From Onchocerca lupi (Eukaryota; Nematoda; Chromadorea; Rhabditida; Onchocercidae), in the NCBI GenBank assembly GCA_028564675.1, contig JAOVVO010000280.1, forward strand, positions 32,014 through 96,013: 64,000 bases of DNA, written 5' to 3'. The position numbers and the translations under genes were made by a program. Under the pieces are notes generated by a model. It did not search any database. It was not told where the DNA came from and saw only the letters and a program-made list of their open reading frames with translations. Below, piece after piece: positions 26,139 to 39,684 of the stretch (position 1 is the first letter of the stretch; each line of letters starts with the position of its first letter).

Positions 26139-29100
26139 ATCACGATTAATTAGCGTCATCGCTTGAAAAAGTTGTACAGAACAGAAGATTGGAGCATGGA
26201 AGAGGTGTCGAAGTTGAAAACGAAGAGTGATATATGGGCCGCGCCGAGTCACGACGCCAAAAACTCCACTCCTTTCCTTCGCAACTTCCCAGAACTTGAT
26301 GTCACCCCCGTTTGCTGCCAACAGTGTCTCTCTATTCACCATTTTGGGAAAGATTTGTAATTTTCCGCATGTTTTTAGTTTACTTTTCCTTTTTTCCGTT
26401 GCATTTTGATTTAGATGCATACATCGCTTTGTATGCTATTTGCAATTCAGATCTTATTAAACCTGATATCTGAGAATTTGATGATATCGTATACATGCTA
26501 ATAACCCTATTCACCATTGAGTTCTGCAAAAGAAGTAACAAAATTTTATTAGTCACTAATTCGTCTACAATGTTTTCATATATTATTTGTTGTTGCTCAG
26601 ATCTGACGATGGTAGGAAGAATTAAACTATTATGAAATTCATTTTCATGACAAGATAGTACCAAGATGCTGTGGGACTTTTTTTGTTCATAACTGAGCAA
26701 ACAAGGTACCGTATAAAAGGCGGTTGAACTACAGGGAATGGTCTGATAGTTGACGTCGTTAGTATCTTTTACGACAATGTTGAATTGACTACCTGGATAT
26801 ACAGAGAAATAGTCCTGAACAACTCTCCTTCAATCCCGAAAAAGTCGCATTTGTGTAGCGGCGATTATTTTAGTATTTTTTAAATAAAAAACTTGTTTTG
26901 CTTAAGTAAATTATGGAATTGAAAATATGTCCGTTATGAACATAAACATGCGGATATAAAATTATGGTGGACTAGCTTCGGAAGGATTAATAAATATCGT
27001 AGAAATATTAGATGTATTTCATCAGTTGTAAAAGATCTTTGATTGTCAATTATTTATTTTTCAGAAAAATTCAGAAATAATCGAACTGAGAAATACATTA
27101 TGCTAAATGTTGTTTTCAGTTTGAAAACAAAATTTAATGAATAATTTGTAATTGACTTAATAGTAATTTACTGGAAATTGATTTAATACGGCTAACCTTC
27201 AATATTTTTGAAATGACTAATGTTTACTAAAGAAAAAAAATTCTTGCACTGAACAAAAAATTGGAAATCTGAAATTATTGAAGGATGTTAAAGAAAATTA
27301 ATAAACTTTTGCTTCTTGTGTTCAGGGATGGTCTACTGTACTTTTTTTAGTTCTCTAGTTTTTTAATCAAATCCCATCCGGAAAAAAGTTTCTCTATATT
27401 GTCATTTGTTATTTACCAGCTAAGACTTAGATAATTAAAGCTGAGATTCAAAAACATGCCATTTTTAAACTCATAAAAGAAAATCCTTCAAAGTATGAGC
27501 AAAGTATGACCTCAGCTAATTATCAGAAGTATTGCCTCTAGCTTTAATTGGTTCTACGATTGATCTGTTTTGCATTCAGCCAACTGTCAATGACTTGATA
27601 TGAAGCAAATCTCTCCGGAAAGGAGTCTTTCTGTCTGTTTTTAATTGCTTCATCATTAGGAGAAAAGATTTAAAATCCTGTAACTAGTTTTAGATACCAT
27701 TTTATTTTCTATTTAAGACGTTGAAGGGCGCTCATCTTTGATTACTTCTGGATTACATCCTCATATAGGATAGTAAAATTAAGAAATCCATTTATAGATA
27801 CAAAATTTCCACTTCTATTCACAAACATTGAATTTAAACCTGAATTCAAACAAATAAATTGAATTTTTAAGGTCTTCGGGATTTTGCAGCAAAGTTATGA
27901 GCATTTCTTCGTTTTTCTTACTTTCCGTTTCAAAATGATTTGCAACCTATAGTAACCTTTTTACAATTTCATGTAGAGCACTTGGGAACCAAAACTTCGA
28001 ATGTTATGTCCTCAGCAATCTTAACAGAAATGCAGAAATTTCGACTGGATTTCCAAAAACTCGTACGTATTTTTAATTTCTTTATTCTTTCACTGTTGAA
28101 AGCTGTCTTATTATTTTTACAGTTCAGTTTCTACCAGATACACGAAACGGTAGCTTGAAAATCAAGGATATTATATGCAAATACTTCATATTTTCCAGCC
28201 AACGGTGGAAAAATGTGAACAATTAAAATAATATTGGGCTGAAAACTAGAACTCAACTAGCGCATAATATTTATCGCAGCAAAAATGAAAAAAGAGATCA
28301 GTCAAAGGAACTAGCCACATTTTGAACCAAAAACTTTGCTGCTCTTTTCTCCGCTAGATTCCTCATTCAGCGGTGGGTAAATGTGGAAATGATGCTTTTT
28401 CAGTATTCTTAGACTTTTGCTTAGATTTTATAATTAATACTTTAATGAACACCGAGTTATTCAATTTCTTGGAAAATATCGATTGCTTTCTTTAACTAAC
28501 CTCTTTTTTTCACTTGGCTATGAGGTAATTGGCACTGAAGTTGGTATCTTCTCCACAATATTATCTAGCGATTTTGCAATTTCCACAAAGTTGAAAATAA
28601 CAATATATTGACGACTGAGAGGGACAGCTGATCAGTCATTAATTTGATGGTACAGTGCGCTAAAAGATTAGTCGGATGTCAGTTGCGAGTGGCATCATAG
28701 AATGCTCAAAAAATACAGTATACATTTCAAAATCTCTTGATTCCGTTTTGGGTCATGACAACAAAGCCTTATCAATGATTTGCTGAGACATTAAATCATT
28801 GCTTTATTTTGTTATTTCAGTGTTTAGACGAGTTTTTAGATTTGGAACTTTTAATGCAATCTTAACTTAAAAAGCAGAACCAATGTTCTTAAATAAATAC
28901 TAAGTTGATTTATATGATAGCAGGACTGATATATTTTTGAAATATGAACCTCTTTTCTCATCGAATTCTTCTGACCCTCATTTTTTATTTGTCTTCAAAT
29001 TTCATGAATTTTTTCTGCTTCATTGAATTTGTAAATAAGCTATTGAAGATGTGATAAATGATTGAGTAAAGTAATTTCTGATGTTGCTCAGTTCTTAGCA

Positions 29101-32100
29101 AGTTATTAACAGAATTTGCCCGGGATTTTCGAGAAATCCTTTGGTCCTACTGAAAATACTTTTGTAAAAATCATCATTTTTTTATGAATTCATTACAATA
29201 CTTCGAGTAATACGTAGCGAAGTAATTTCACATTATAATAGATTTGATTCGTAGTTATAATTTTATACTGGCAGTTTATTCTTAAGTTTCAATTTGATAG
29301 AATTTCACACTTCCAAGATATCTAAATTTGAATTCCATTATTTTTCTCAGTTTATACTTCAGCTTCGTTTTTATTTCACTACATTTTGAAAGACATTTAC
29401 AAGTCATAACTTTTGAACTCAAAAATTGAAAAGACTGTGAGGTGAACTATTGGAAGTTCATTGCATTCATAGTGATATAAGTTATTTTTTATCGCTTTAA
29501 GTTTATTTTATAATTGTCACCTCTATGCTTGTTTTCAACTTATTCTCCTTTCTCAGTACATCCATCTTTTTTTGCATTTTTTAGCTGTCATATTGATTTA
29601 ATCCAAGAAAATATTATTTATTTTCTACAGCTTAAAAATCAGTTCATAGATTGGATTCCTCTGAAAACTCTCAGGTACTTTTTGATATCGAATTTTGTAC
29701 TATTTCAGAAAATGCATCTTTTTTCGTTTCAGATATATGGTTAATTCATTCGAAATATTCTTCAATTTTATCACTGTGAATTTTTTAATTTATATGTCAA
29801 ATAATTTGACAAAATTATCAATTAAGCAAATAAACAAATAAACTTCTTATTGTTTAAACTTTGTTAAAATTCAATTAGGATTTTTTGTTTAGAAATCCGA
29901 GGAAAATAAAATTTTTCGCAATATTGAATGAAACTGCGTTGCGATCTCCAGACGAATTGTCTGTTGGTCCATTCATGCGTTATCAGTAGCAGAATTAGTT
30001 ATGGGAACTCTACACAATTTTACAGTACCCAATATAGACGGCGCCATTTTTTCTGTCTTTTAATGCTTTTTATTGCTCAGTGCCGTTCCGATGATTGTCG
30101 TCCACTCTCGTGATGTGGAGGAGAATAGTGTCGTACTACTACTACAACCAACTCAATGCAACATAAAAAAGACAAAATTAAACATTTCCTTTTCTGCAAC
30201 TGTTTACTGATATCAGCAGACTTTCATATCCATTCTATACTTTTTGCTAATTGATAGTTTGATTTTTAGTTCGATACTAAATATTACCATAATTGTTCAT
30301 TTATCTCGAGCCTTTCACTAACACTGGCAAATTAGCTGGATGACTTTCGAAATGTGTAAATATATTGTGGTTTAATCAAGCACAGCAATCGATTTTTCCA
30401 CAAGACAAACTATGTGAAGGCATTTGACAACTGATATAATTAACATCGTTTCATCCAGAAAAATGCCAATTTCTCTTTCGCATAGAAAAAAAATTTATCC
30501 AAGTGCCTTGACACGTCTCATCCAGATCTTTGCATTGGATTCTTCAAGTCTCTTCTACTTCTCGGAAGTCAAAGTCCTCAGATGAACTGATGAAAAAGCA
30601 TATTATTTTCCTTAATGTAATGACAAAATGTTGTTTCTTGAGTTACACATTTCTACCAGAAGGATTTTTAGGTAGTACATCGCTAAAATGTCCCAATTAT
30701 CACAGCAGAATATGCTGTTTGCATTGCGAGCAGATATTTCGGATTTTGAAAATTCTGTTTTTTTTTTTCCTTACAGGCAAAAGTGGAAAAAAGAAAAACC
30801 ATTATCACAAAAAAATTAAATTTTGTCCAGTACGATCTATTAAACCTACTTGATTCGGAATCTCAGTACTTGATTCCTAAATCTAATGCAGGATATAGAA
30901 TCAGTGAAGCAATGAACCACTTTAAGATAAGTCCTTATCGAGAAAATTATTGAACACTTATCTCTCATTCATTAAGGAATATCTTCGATATATTTTTGAT
31001 TGAAATAAGTTATTTTCATTCAGTTTACTGAATTGTCTGTTTTGTTTTGATTTAAATTAAGTTTTTCGTTATTTGCACAACAATTCCCGCAATTAATTAG
31101 AACGGAAGTTAATAGATTAAAATTTTTATTATCAAGTTGTTAGCTAAAAAACAAAATTAAATGGAAAAAAGATTTTACAATGCTCAATTTGTTGTGACAA
31201 GTAAAATATTTGTGTTAGCCGAGACGAAAATATTTAGTACTTTCTCTCAATGATTTCTTATTAGAATCTGTACAAATAAAAATTCTTTAATTGGAGTTTT
31301 TTTTTTTTCAGTTTTTTTCATCAATTTTTCTGTAACTGAACTTCCTTTAAATCTGCAATTTTGGATTCGAATGATTTTTGATGGCTTATCACCTTCGTTG
31401 ATTTTTATTAGCAATGCTCAGAAGATGTAAGCAAGAAACTGCTATTGAAAATACGAAATTGATGTATTGAAAGAACATGTGATGAAGAATATATAAAAAT
31501 TAACTTCAACCCATAGTTTCTCAAGCCTTTATCCTTTTTTTCTTTTTTTTTGAAAGGAATCAAGACTGAAATATTCCAACCTATTTTATCTGAAAATTAT
31601 TTAATACTGATTGATAATGTTGTCATATTCGTCTTTTGGCCACATTCATAGATCGAAGTTACATCCGAGAAATTGTAGGAAGTGGCGGGATGTAAGTGTA
31701 AAATTGATGCGTTTTCCTGCTTCTAGCTTCATATTTCATCATGTAGAGGTTGCTTGGGTCATATTTCAAATATTCATTTCAAGAACACAATTTTTCTTTG
31801 CGGGTCAAATGTTAACCGCAATTCATATTTCATCACTGTGCTGTCGGCAAAGCTTTGATAATTGCATTGAAAGAATCCTTCAACTCTTTGATGTTCTTTG
31901 GTAATTGTATTAGAAGAATCTTCCAGATCTTTTTTGTTTTGTTTTTTCTTGGAAATTAACAGCCGGTTGACACTTGTGGAGAGAATTACGACAATACAAT
32001 TATTCATATTTCGTTTATATTAAGCAGACTCTGTTGTGAGTTCACTACTCATTCTAATAGATTTTAACGTTTTATGAGATTTCTGATTAGCTTTTATTTA

Positions 32101-35100
32101 CATTGTAGTAATTAAATAGCATTCAGAAGCACATGTATATGCCCAAATTCCAATCTGTTTTGAAGGTATCTATGAGCTTCAATTAGATGAAACAGAAATA
32201 GCTAAAATAACTTGAGATAGTTCGCAACAAAATATTGGATGGATGTAAATTATTAGAAACATTAAGATACCGTCGATTATCTATGAAGCTTCCGGAGAAT
32301 AGTTCCTCAACATTTTATCATGGCATGTACAACAGAGATTTCTAATCAAAAAGAATAACTGCTATATGCTACCTAGTGATTACCGAACGCTTCATTTATG
32401 GAATATTTGATGTTAAATATTTTTGATGCGCTTATGAATAATTATTTTTGATTATAATCACATTTCCACTATAATTATATAGGGCTGTGCATAAGACAAT
32501 TTTTATTAATTTTCTAGTGATAATTTTGGAAAAGAAAAACTCACCATTATATTTTTTCAAGTATGATGCGAAAGATATTTTGTCATATGAAGTTGATGTA
32601 TGCAACATTTTTTTTCCGAGAAATTTTAAGAAGATTGAAGATCTCTGATATTTGATATTATCTTTCTTTCATCATCCGGATTGTCCAGAACATTTAAGAT
32701 TCTTCAAACAAACTACTCGTCTTGCTGTTTTCACTCGCCTTAGCAATTGCTCCATTGAAAAATCGTATGTTCTGCGCAAATCAATTTTTATCATACATTA
32801 TTTATTTCTAGTTCTGGCACTCGTTTTAACTTATGTTTTCATTGGTAACAGCTTTGAACTACGTCACTCCTGTCCGCTTTTAAATTTGATCTTTCATGGT
32901 CTATGAGTTTCAGAAACTGATTCGCTCTTATCACATTCTTTCAAAATTCAGTATCACTACTGATAGATCAAATTTTTCACTGAAGTGCTATTACTTATTT
33001 TTCTTTTTCTTCAATAATATTTTTTTTGAATAGTGGCATAGGCCGATGTCTAGGTCCTGGAAAGGGCGCAAAGGAGGAAGAATGGATTTGAATATATATA
33101 AAGATGAAGTAAGGAGAAAGAAGAACGAGGAATTTCAGGAGGGCAGTGACAGAAGAACAATTACATTAAGAACTGTTGAATGTTGCATATGAATTCGATA
33201 TAATCCGATAATTTCTTGAGAACATCCCGGGAAATGAAGTAGAGATAATTTTGGAGTGTATATATGTGTGTATGTAGGTATGTATTTGTAGTCCTTGTTG
33301 ACTCAATAACATTCTTGCTCACTTCAAATGTCGGATGCTTTTAGATCGATTTCAGATTTCCATGCGTTTCGATAATTGTAATAAAAGTTAGAAAATGGGT
33401 TGAGGGAAAATTGCTCACTTGGCGCGAGAAAAGAGAATGAGAAGAGAGAAGGTAATGGAGAATGATGGTTCGATAGACAAATCTTAAGATCAAACAAATT
33501 AGCAAAGATAGTAATAGCATATACGCCCACATATCCAAAAAATGAACTTTTTAGTTTCCGAAGAAGAGAGGAGACGGATTAATTGGCAAACAGGTAAAGT
33601 AAGCATCACCGCAAAAGGTTAACGCCTCTCATTGATGTAACAGCTCGATCTTCAATGCTTTTTCTATCTGCACCGATCGTTCCATCTCATGTGTTTTAAT
33701 TATATCGCATCGAAACTCATTTGCTTTCTTCTAATTGGTTTTGTAGTAATCTGATAACGGCCGCTTATTTTTTCTTTAAAAACGTTTATTATAGTATTGT
33801 TAATAGGTAGAAATGATTGTGATACATGCACGATTGTGTTCATATTGTTATAGGGCAGTTCTCTAGATTTAATTTTTATTTTGTTCTCACATTAACTTGA
33901 TTACTTCTTGATATGGTCTTCATTCTAATACTCACAAATTCAACTTTTTTAAAAAGAATAATCCAACATTCCTGCTCTGTCTCTTATTCAGACTTAATTC
34001 AGAATGAAAAAAAAAAAAAAAAAGAAAAAAGATGCTGTTTAATTTTATCTTATTTTACCATTTCTATATTCCATTTCCTTCCAGTAATTAATAATTCTGT
34101 TTTTTGCTCGCGAGTTTTTTCACTAACCTTAAATAAATTTCCTTATTTGTTCAAAATTTCAGCTTTGTGTATTTTTGAGGGTCATTGTTCTTTTAAATGA
34201 TTGAAAATCAACAAAATCATAGAACCGTTATTTGGTGTATTGTATCACGATCTCGTTCGCAAAAGTAGAAGTGTGAGGACTTTCTGAAGATTTGAATGAA
34301 AAATTTTTTCACATGAAGCATGATTGCAGTTTGCTAACATACTGCTTCTACCACCAACTGCTGCAGTAAGCAAGTTCTCATTTCTCAAATAAGTTGCTCT
34401 ATTCAACACATTTATCATTACTACTCCCAACTTATCTTGCATAGTTCTACACCAGTGATTGGTTCTCTTATAAATTCTTAATTATCTCACTAAAAAATGA
34501 ATCTTATTGACATTCGGATATAGTTTGCATGATGAGATGATGAGTGGGAAATTTTGCAAGCAGATGTGAAGGTGAACTTGACATAGTATGGGAGAGAATG
34601 GATGACTAAGTGCTTTCTTCCTTGTATCTTAGATGATTCTCTGCAAAAATTCCACATATTTTTCAAAATTATCTTCACAAAGGACACATTTCAATGATAC
34701 TAATAATGAATGAAGTAACCTCATTAATTTTTTCTTTTTTTTTTTTCAATATTTTGGAATCCAAAAGTGTTCGGAAGCCTTGCATTCCCAATTGGTTTAT
34801 GATTTATAATTATATGAAATAATGTAGTCTTGAAACTATCTCTAGATTAAAAGCATATTTGATAGTTTTCTTGTTTGATTTGAAAACAAAATTTCGTTAT
34901 CTAAAATGATATTTTGGAATTTCTCAAGGAAAATTTATATTATATTACAATAAATAGAGTATTATGGGAATATTTTAGAGACTAGAAGAATATGTTAGTC
35001 ATTTAATTAATTTCAAATTCTTCTAAAATTACATATTGCTAAGTCTGAAAGTTTCATGAAATCCTAAAATCAAACAGTATTCACTATCGTGCATTGTTAA

Positions 35101-35819
35101 TCTTATCAGAAATCACTTTACAAAATGAATTCACTAAATGATTCAAAAAAGTTGAATGGAAAGAAAGAAAGCTGTTGTTTAAACGACTAGTTGTAAGTTG
35201 CACGACGATCTATATAATGATATCAACATAAAAATCAGACTATTTTTTTACAAAAATATTCCACAGCAAATGCGCTGTCTGCCGTCTAGGGTTCAATTCT
35301 AATCATCATCATGTAATTAGCGTGAAAAAATCGTGAGCACATCCTGTTCCTCTGCTAACGGAAATGTTCCTCATGGCTTACCATTAATCATCACCATCAT
35401 CAGTGTTGTCATCATCATCGGTTTACATCTTACAAAATTTCTATCTACATTTTTCCCGTCTTGTTTCGATTCTCAATTATTTGAAATCATTGAGACCAGT
35501 CCATTTACTTTCGATATACTTCCCATTTTTGACCCAGTCAACTGTACTCTGTTTTCTGCCCACCAAAATATATTCAAATTTATAGCATGAACATGCATTA
35601 CTATACGTAAATATATTCTTTAGTTTCTATTCATGTTTGAATAAATATTCCAAATCTTTTTTAGTGCATGTTCATATTTACAATTTATATGCTCATTATA
35701 AATATATAATAAAAACTCCTTAAGTTTCACTGATTGTATCCGGATATTTGTAAAAGCTTCGAATGCATCTGCACTTATTTGAATGTTATGCTATCGCGCA
35801 TTCATTTTTACTGAAATCC

Positions 35820-35875
35820 AAACTCAAATTATCTCTAAAATATATACGTATATATCTTAGAGATAATATGAGTTT
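35820..35875. repeat. 56-nt near-perfect palindrome
   Basis: The arms 35820-35847 and 35848-35875 are reverse complements except for two mismatched pairs. The symmetry centre lies in ATATATACGTATATAT. There is no spacer, so it could extrude as a cruciform or give a long hairpin if transcribed. No gene is visible within 3 kb. Confidence 0.95.
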
Positions 35876-36571
35876 TCTTAATTTGAAATATCTTACAAAT
35901 TAGTTATCATAGAAATTGTTTTACATAAGCTTTGCTTATTAATGCATGAAATTTCTAAATGTTATTTTAAAAAACTATAAAGAGCAGATGTATATAATAA
36001 ATATCAATGTGAAAGGTCGCTATAAGAAAGCAAACTGTAAAAGAGTTTCCTGTTTCTATATGAAATGAAAACATATTATGGTAAACTGCTTTTTCAGTAA
36101 AAGATTGCTAGTGGAGTAACCTTTACTTTTATCCATAAGCTCTTTGAGTCATTACAATTCATTTAAATAAACGTCCTATTCCGCCTATTGTGAATTAGTC
36201 AGAAGGAATGGCTCTTGAATGGAGCACTAATATAATAGTTTAAGACTTATTCTTAAGTCAATGTTTGATTCATTCCACAGCTCGCCAGGCTTATCAAAAA
36301 TGGCCTATTTGGAGCACACATTCAATTTCTATGCTTCATTCAAGCATGCAAGACATCATACTCATTGAAAGTTTGAGAATAGATTGAAGACGTTTCGTCC
36401 CACAATTCCTATAATCATTCGCTTTACGAAAATAACAGCTTCATTACGTACTCCAGCTATCTTGAGAAAGGCTTCAGAGGGAACCAGTCATTAGATAGTT
36501 CGATTAATCTTTTACCCCTATACCAAAGTCAGACGATCGATTTGTACGTCAAAATATTCGCAGCTGGAAAA

Positions 36572-36938
36572 GTTCTACAACATATTCAGTATTCTCAACT
36601 GGGAAATTTGACACGTTTGAGAAAAAAGGAATGCCGCGGAATTTTCTTCACGTTATGACTATCATCCATTTCACTGTCCATCACAACTTTCAAATTTGTG
36701 CTCGTTCGGATAATTATGCTAAATGATTGTTGTATAGTATACATGCCACCATATTTAGATCGAAATTAACTGAGCAAATTAGCTTTTGTTCCTTCAAAGT
36801 TTGAAAGAACATTATTGTAGTATTATGTATGAAAATTCTCCTAATTTTGCATTTTTTGTTTATTTTTTATCTTCAAATAAATTAATATTCTGAATATGGT
36901 ACGGACTGATAGTGTTCTACAACAAATTCAGTATTCTC
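36572..36938 (+). repeat. Spaced direct repeat pair
   Basis: The motif GTTCTACAACAWATTCAGTA, followed by TTCTC, occurs at 36572 and again at 36914 with one difference in 25 positions. The copies are 342 bp apart. They may be remnants of an older local duplication. Confidence 0.7.
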
Positions 36939-39092
36939 TAAACTGCACAAAATAAACTTGTTTTCAGGACATACCAATAGTCTTCATCACAGATACACAA
37001 AAAAACTATTGATATTTGAGAACTAATTTGTCTTGTTTTAAATATTATTTAAAGAAAAGAAGAAACAAAGAATTTTTATTTGCATTGATTTTTCAATTAA
37101 AAAGAAAAAAATCAATGGAGAATCATCCTCAAATTTTTGCCCAAGCGATAAATGTTGATAAGATGTTCTGTATTTCAATATTCTTTCACATTAAATTTAT
37201 CGCTATGTTAGAATATCGCTGACATCTCGATGTTTCCTAGTATTTTAACATAGTTTTTCCTCTTTTTTCCGTGTACTTTTATATAGTTAGATAAATTTTG
37301 AAAGAAACTGAAATCACTGAATGGATAGCAGGGACTAACAGTACCTTATATATAATGATTAAGCTTTCTTATCTAGCTGAGCTGTTTTATCCAGACTTAT
37401 TTAAAATTTGAGATGACTATTCAAAAGACTTTTTTGCATTCCTGTGGATATTTTTTGGCCTATTCTAGACGAAATGCGAATTCATTTACGGATTTTAAAA
37501 AAAATGCTTGGTTCAATCATCTTCAAGTTATCTTGAAATATCCAAGTTGTTAAAAAGCTCAAGAACATTTGGCTCAAGAACACAGTTTACATTTTTAAAT
37601 CTTCATTTAAAGGATATAGCCAATCAACAGTATTGATTACTGCTTAATGGAAGAAAGGATGTTTTGAAATGCAGATTATCGTTTCACATTTCAATATACT
37701 CTGTACATTCAAGTTCATTGAAGAGATGAGCTATCTGTTAAGAAAATGGCATTGTCAAGTTAATCAAGTTGAGATTATTGCTGAAATTGAGCAATCTACT
37801 CTAGAACTTTTGATAATGTGAGAGAAAACTAGGAGATTAGAAGTGATTGAAACCATTCTTGACTGAAATCACTAAAATTAGATGCTGATATTTTTCAAGC
37901 AGGAAATAGAAGACATCATTACCGTAATTTTTATCTGCTAAAACATTTTGTTTCTTGATTGTCGGGTTACTGTTCAAGATAACACAATGCCTTCTACCAT
38001 TACTAGCTTTGAACACGTAATGCGATATTTACATTGCCGATTATTGCTATTCGATGAAAAGGAATATGTTTCAATGAATCGTTTCTTATCATCAACAACA
38101 ACAACACACCTACAATTTCATAATAGAGAAATGCTATGCCTAATTCTTCATTTTCATACAAATGGATTCCAGACGCCAAAACCTGAATTATAAGCTTCAA
38201 TAAATTCGTCTTTTTTAGAAATGCTTTTAAAAAATGTTCATTCTTTTTAATAATCATATTCCTTTTTCTTCTTTTTCGTTTTTTTTTTTTCTTTTTTTTA
38301 CTGAATGAGCAATCTCTCTCAGCGACTGTATTTTTCCGTATGATATATTTTAGTCTAGTTTATATTTTAGTTGCAAAGTACTTTCATACTGTATAATTAC
38401 ATAGAAATAATAGACGCAAATTCCTACCTTCATTTTACCTATTTTTTAATCAAATAATATTGTTTCCCTCCTTCGTATGATATCATTAAGTTCAAGTGAA
38501 AAGATAGATAGATGATAAATTTTAATTAAATTTGAAGGCGAAAGATTTAAGTGGAAAATGAAAGGTTCTTATCCATTACTATCAAATTTATTTATCCTTT
38601 CATAAATCTGGAAATAAGACTTCGAGTATTTTTAAACTGTCCTTTTCAAACTGTCCATCTGCTGTAAAAACAATGGTATCCTTCGGATGAATATATGGTG
38701 TTGATTTAATAAATTCTTGAGTACAGAGTACGAAAAGTTAAAATTAAGGAACTTCATGCCAGTTTTGACTCATCATACGGTTATGTATCATTTGCAAAAG
38801 CCTAAGATCTATTCTCTTTTATAACTGAAATAAATTATATGTAAGTACAACCAGAAATCTTCCATTTCAATTATTATTCATTGTCTCGAGTAAGAAAACT
38901 ATGTCCAGAACTAATCGTGAAAAGAAGAAAAAAGAGTATTAATTAAGGTAGAAATGTAAAATCCTTAACGTCCATCGATTAACATACGCAGTTTCGATCA
39001 ATTTTGATTCAATACCTTTAAATTTGAATCGTATTTCAGACGCCGACGTGTGCTGCATAGACGTCGACCAAGCATCGTAGAGAAAAATTGGG

Positions 39093-39431
39093 TTGGAAAG
39101 AAGAAATAAACACTCAAAGCAAGAATCATTCATTTTGAAAAAGAAAGAAATTTTCATCCCGAGAAAAGAAAAGAACGTCATTGTGCAAAAAAAATCGAAA
39201 ATTGTCGATAAAAAAAAAAAGAAATTAAAATCTAGACGAATAATAAGTTTTATCTGGGAAATTTCTGCAAAACAAGGCGCAACTGAAGGATTTCTTCCAT
39301 GTTCTGCATGCCTTATCAGTGCAGCCAACACACTGGGTTCCAGTATTGATCGCAGATTAATCCTTCATCAAATATACCAATCTTTTCATTCCTTTAAAAT
39401 TGTTGGAAACATCTGTAACAGATGTGCTTAA
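39093..39431 (+). CDS. Doubtful ORF with two CxxC pairs
   Basis: An open frame of 112 codons just upstream of the TGF-beta gene, without a clear ATG start. The first half is lysine-rich and partly driven by A runs. The second half (about residues 67-112) looks more like protein, with CSAC and, about 40 residues later, CNRC just before the stop, which recalls a metal-binding CxxC pair. A competing minus-strand frame (38939-39331, 130 codons) overlaps it. It could be a genuine exon, a decayed gene or chance. I recognise no family and cannot connect it to the TGF-beta exons in frame. Confidence 0.2.
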   Translation: MERRNKHSKQESFILKKKEIFIPRKEKNVIVQKKSKIVDKKKKKLKSRRIISFIWEISAKQGATEGFLPCSACLISAANTLGSSIDRRLILHQIYQSFHSFKIVGNICNRCA

Positions 39432-39684
39432 CATTGAATAGAGATAGCTGAAGAAGTGGAAGTAAAAAGTTCGTTCAAATCTTGTTGAGTATCAAAAGAA
39501 ACGATCTTCATTCGAAGCTTCCGACCACCAACGATCATTGAAATAAAAAGGAAATTCTTCTTAACCTCTATTATCATCACTATCACAATTAATAACAATA
39601 GGAGCAACACCATTCGAGAGAGACAAGAGGCTCAATGCAGTTCTCAGTAGCTGTTGTGAACCTCTTCCACTACTGTGACCTAAA

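Larger units (their letters stand above)
15464..39092. other. Gene desert of about 24 kb
   Basis: I see no gene I can support on either strand. Open frames are short, AT-driven and without splice-compatible partners. Weak exceptions are a minus frame at 19975-20211 (acidic, Ser/Asn-rich), a patch of higher G+C with open frames on both strands at 26133-26420, and a small charged plus frame at 33046-33192 (48 codons). It contains T36 (17619-17654), T41 (21457-21497), an (AT)n run, a C-rich tract (18668-18692), small direct repeats and a near-perfect palindrome (35820-35875). It lies between the Ig/EGF gene and the TGF-beta gene and could hold their regulatory DNA. Confidence 0.55.

Noticed and set aside
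33046..33192. Small plus-strand ORF of 48 codons starting MSRSWKGRKGG
   Set aside because: Short, highly charged and purine-driven, with no supporting splice sites or homologous motif.
38939..39331. Minus-strand open frame of 130 codons upstream of the TGF-beta gene
   Set aside because: Its middle is a phenylalanine run from a poly-A/T stretch, and it overlaps another open frame on the plus strand. There is no motif to support either as the real one.
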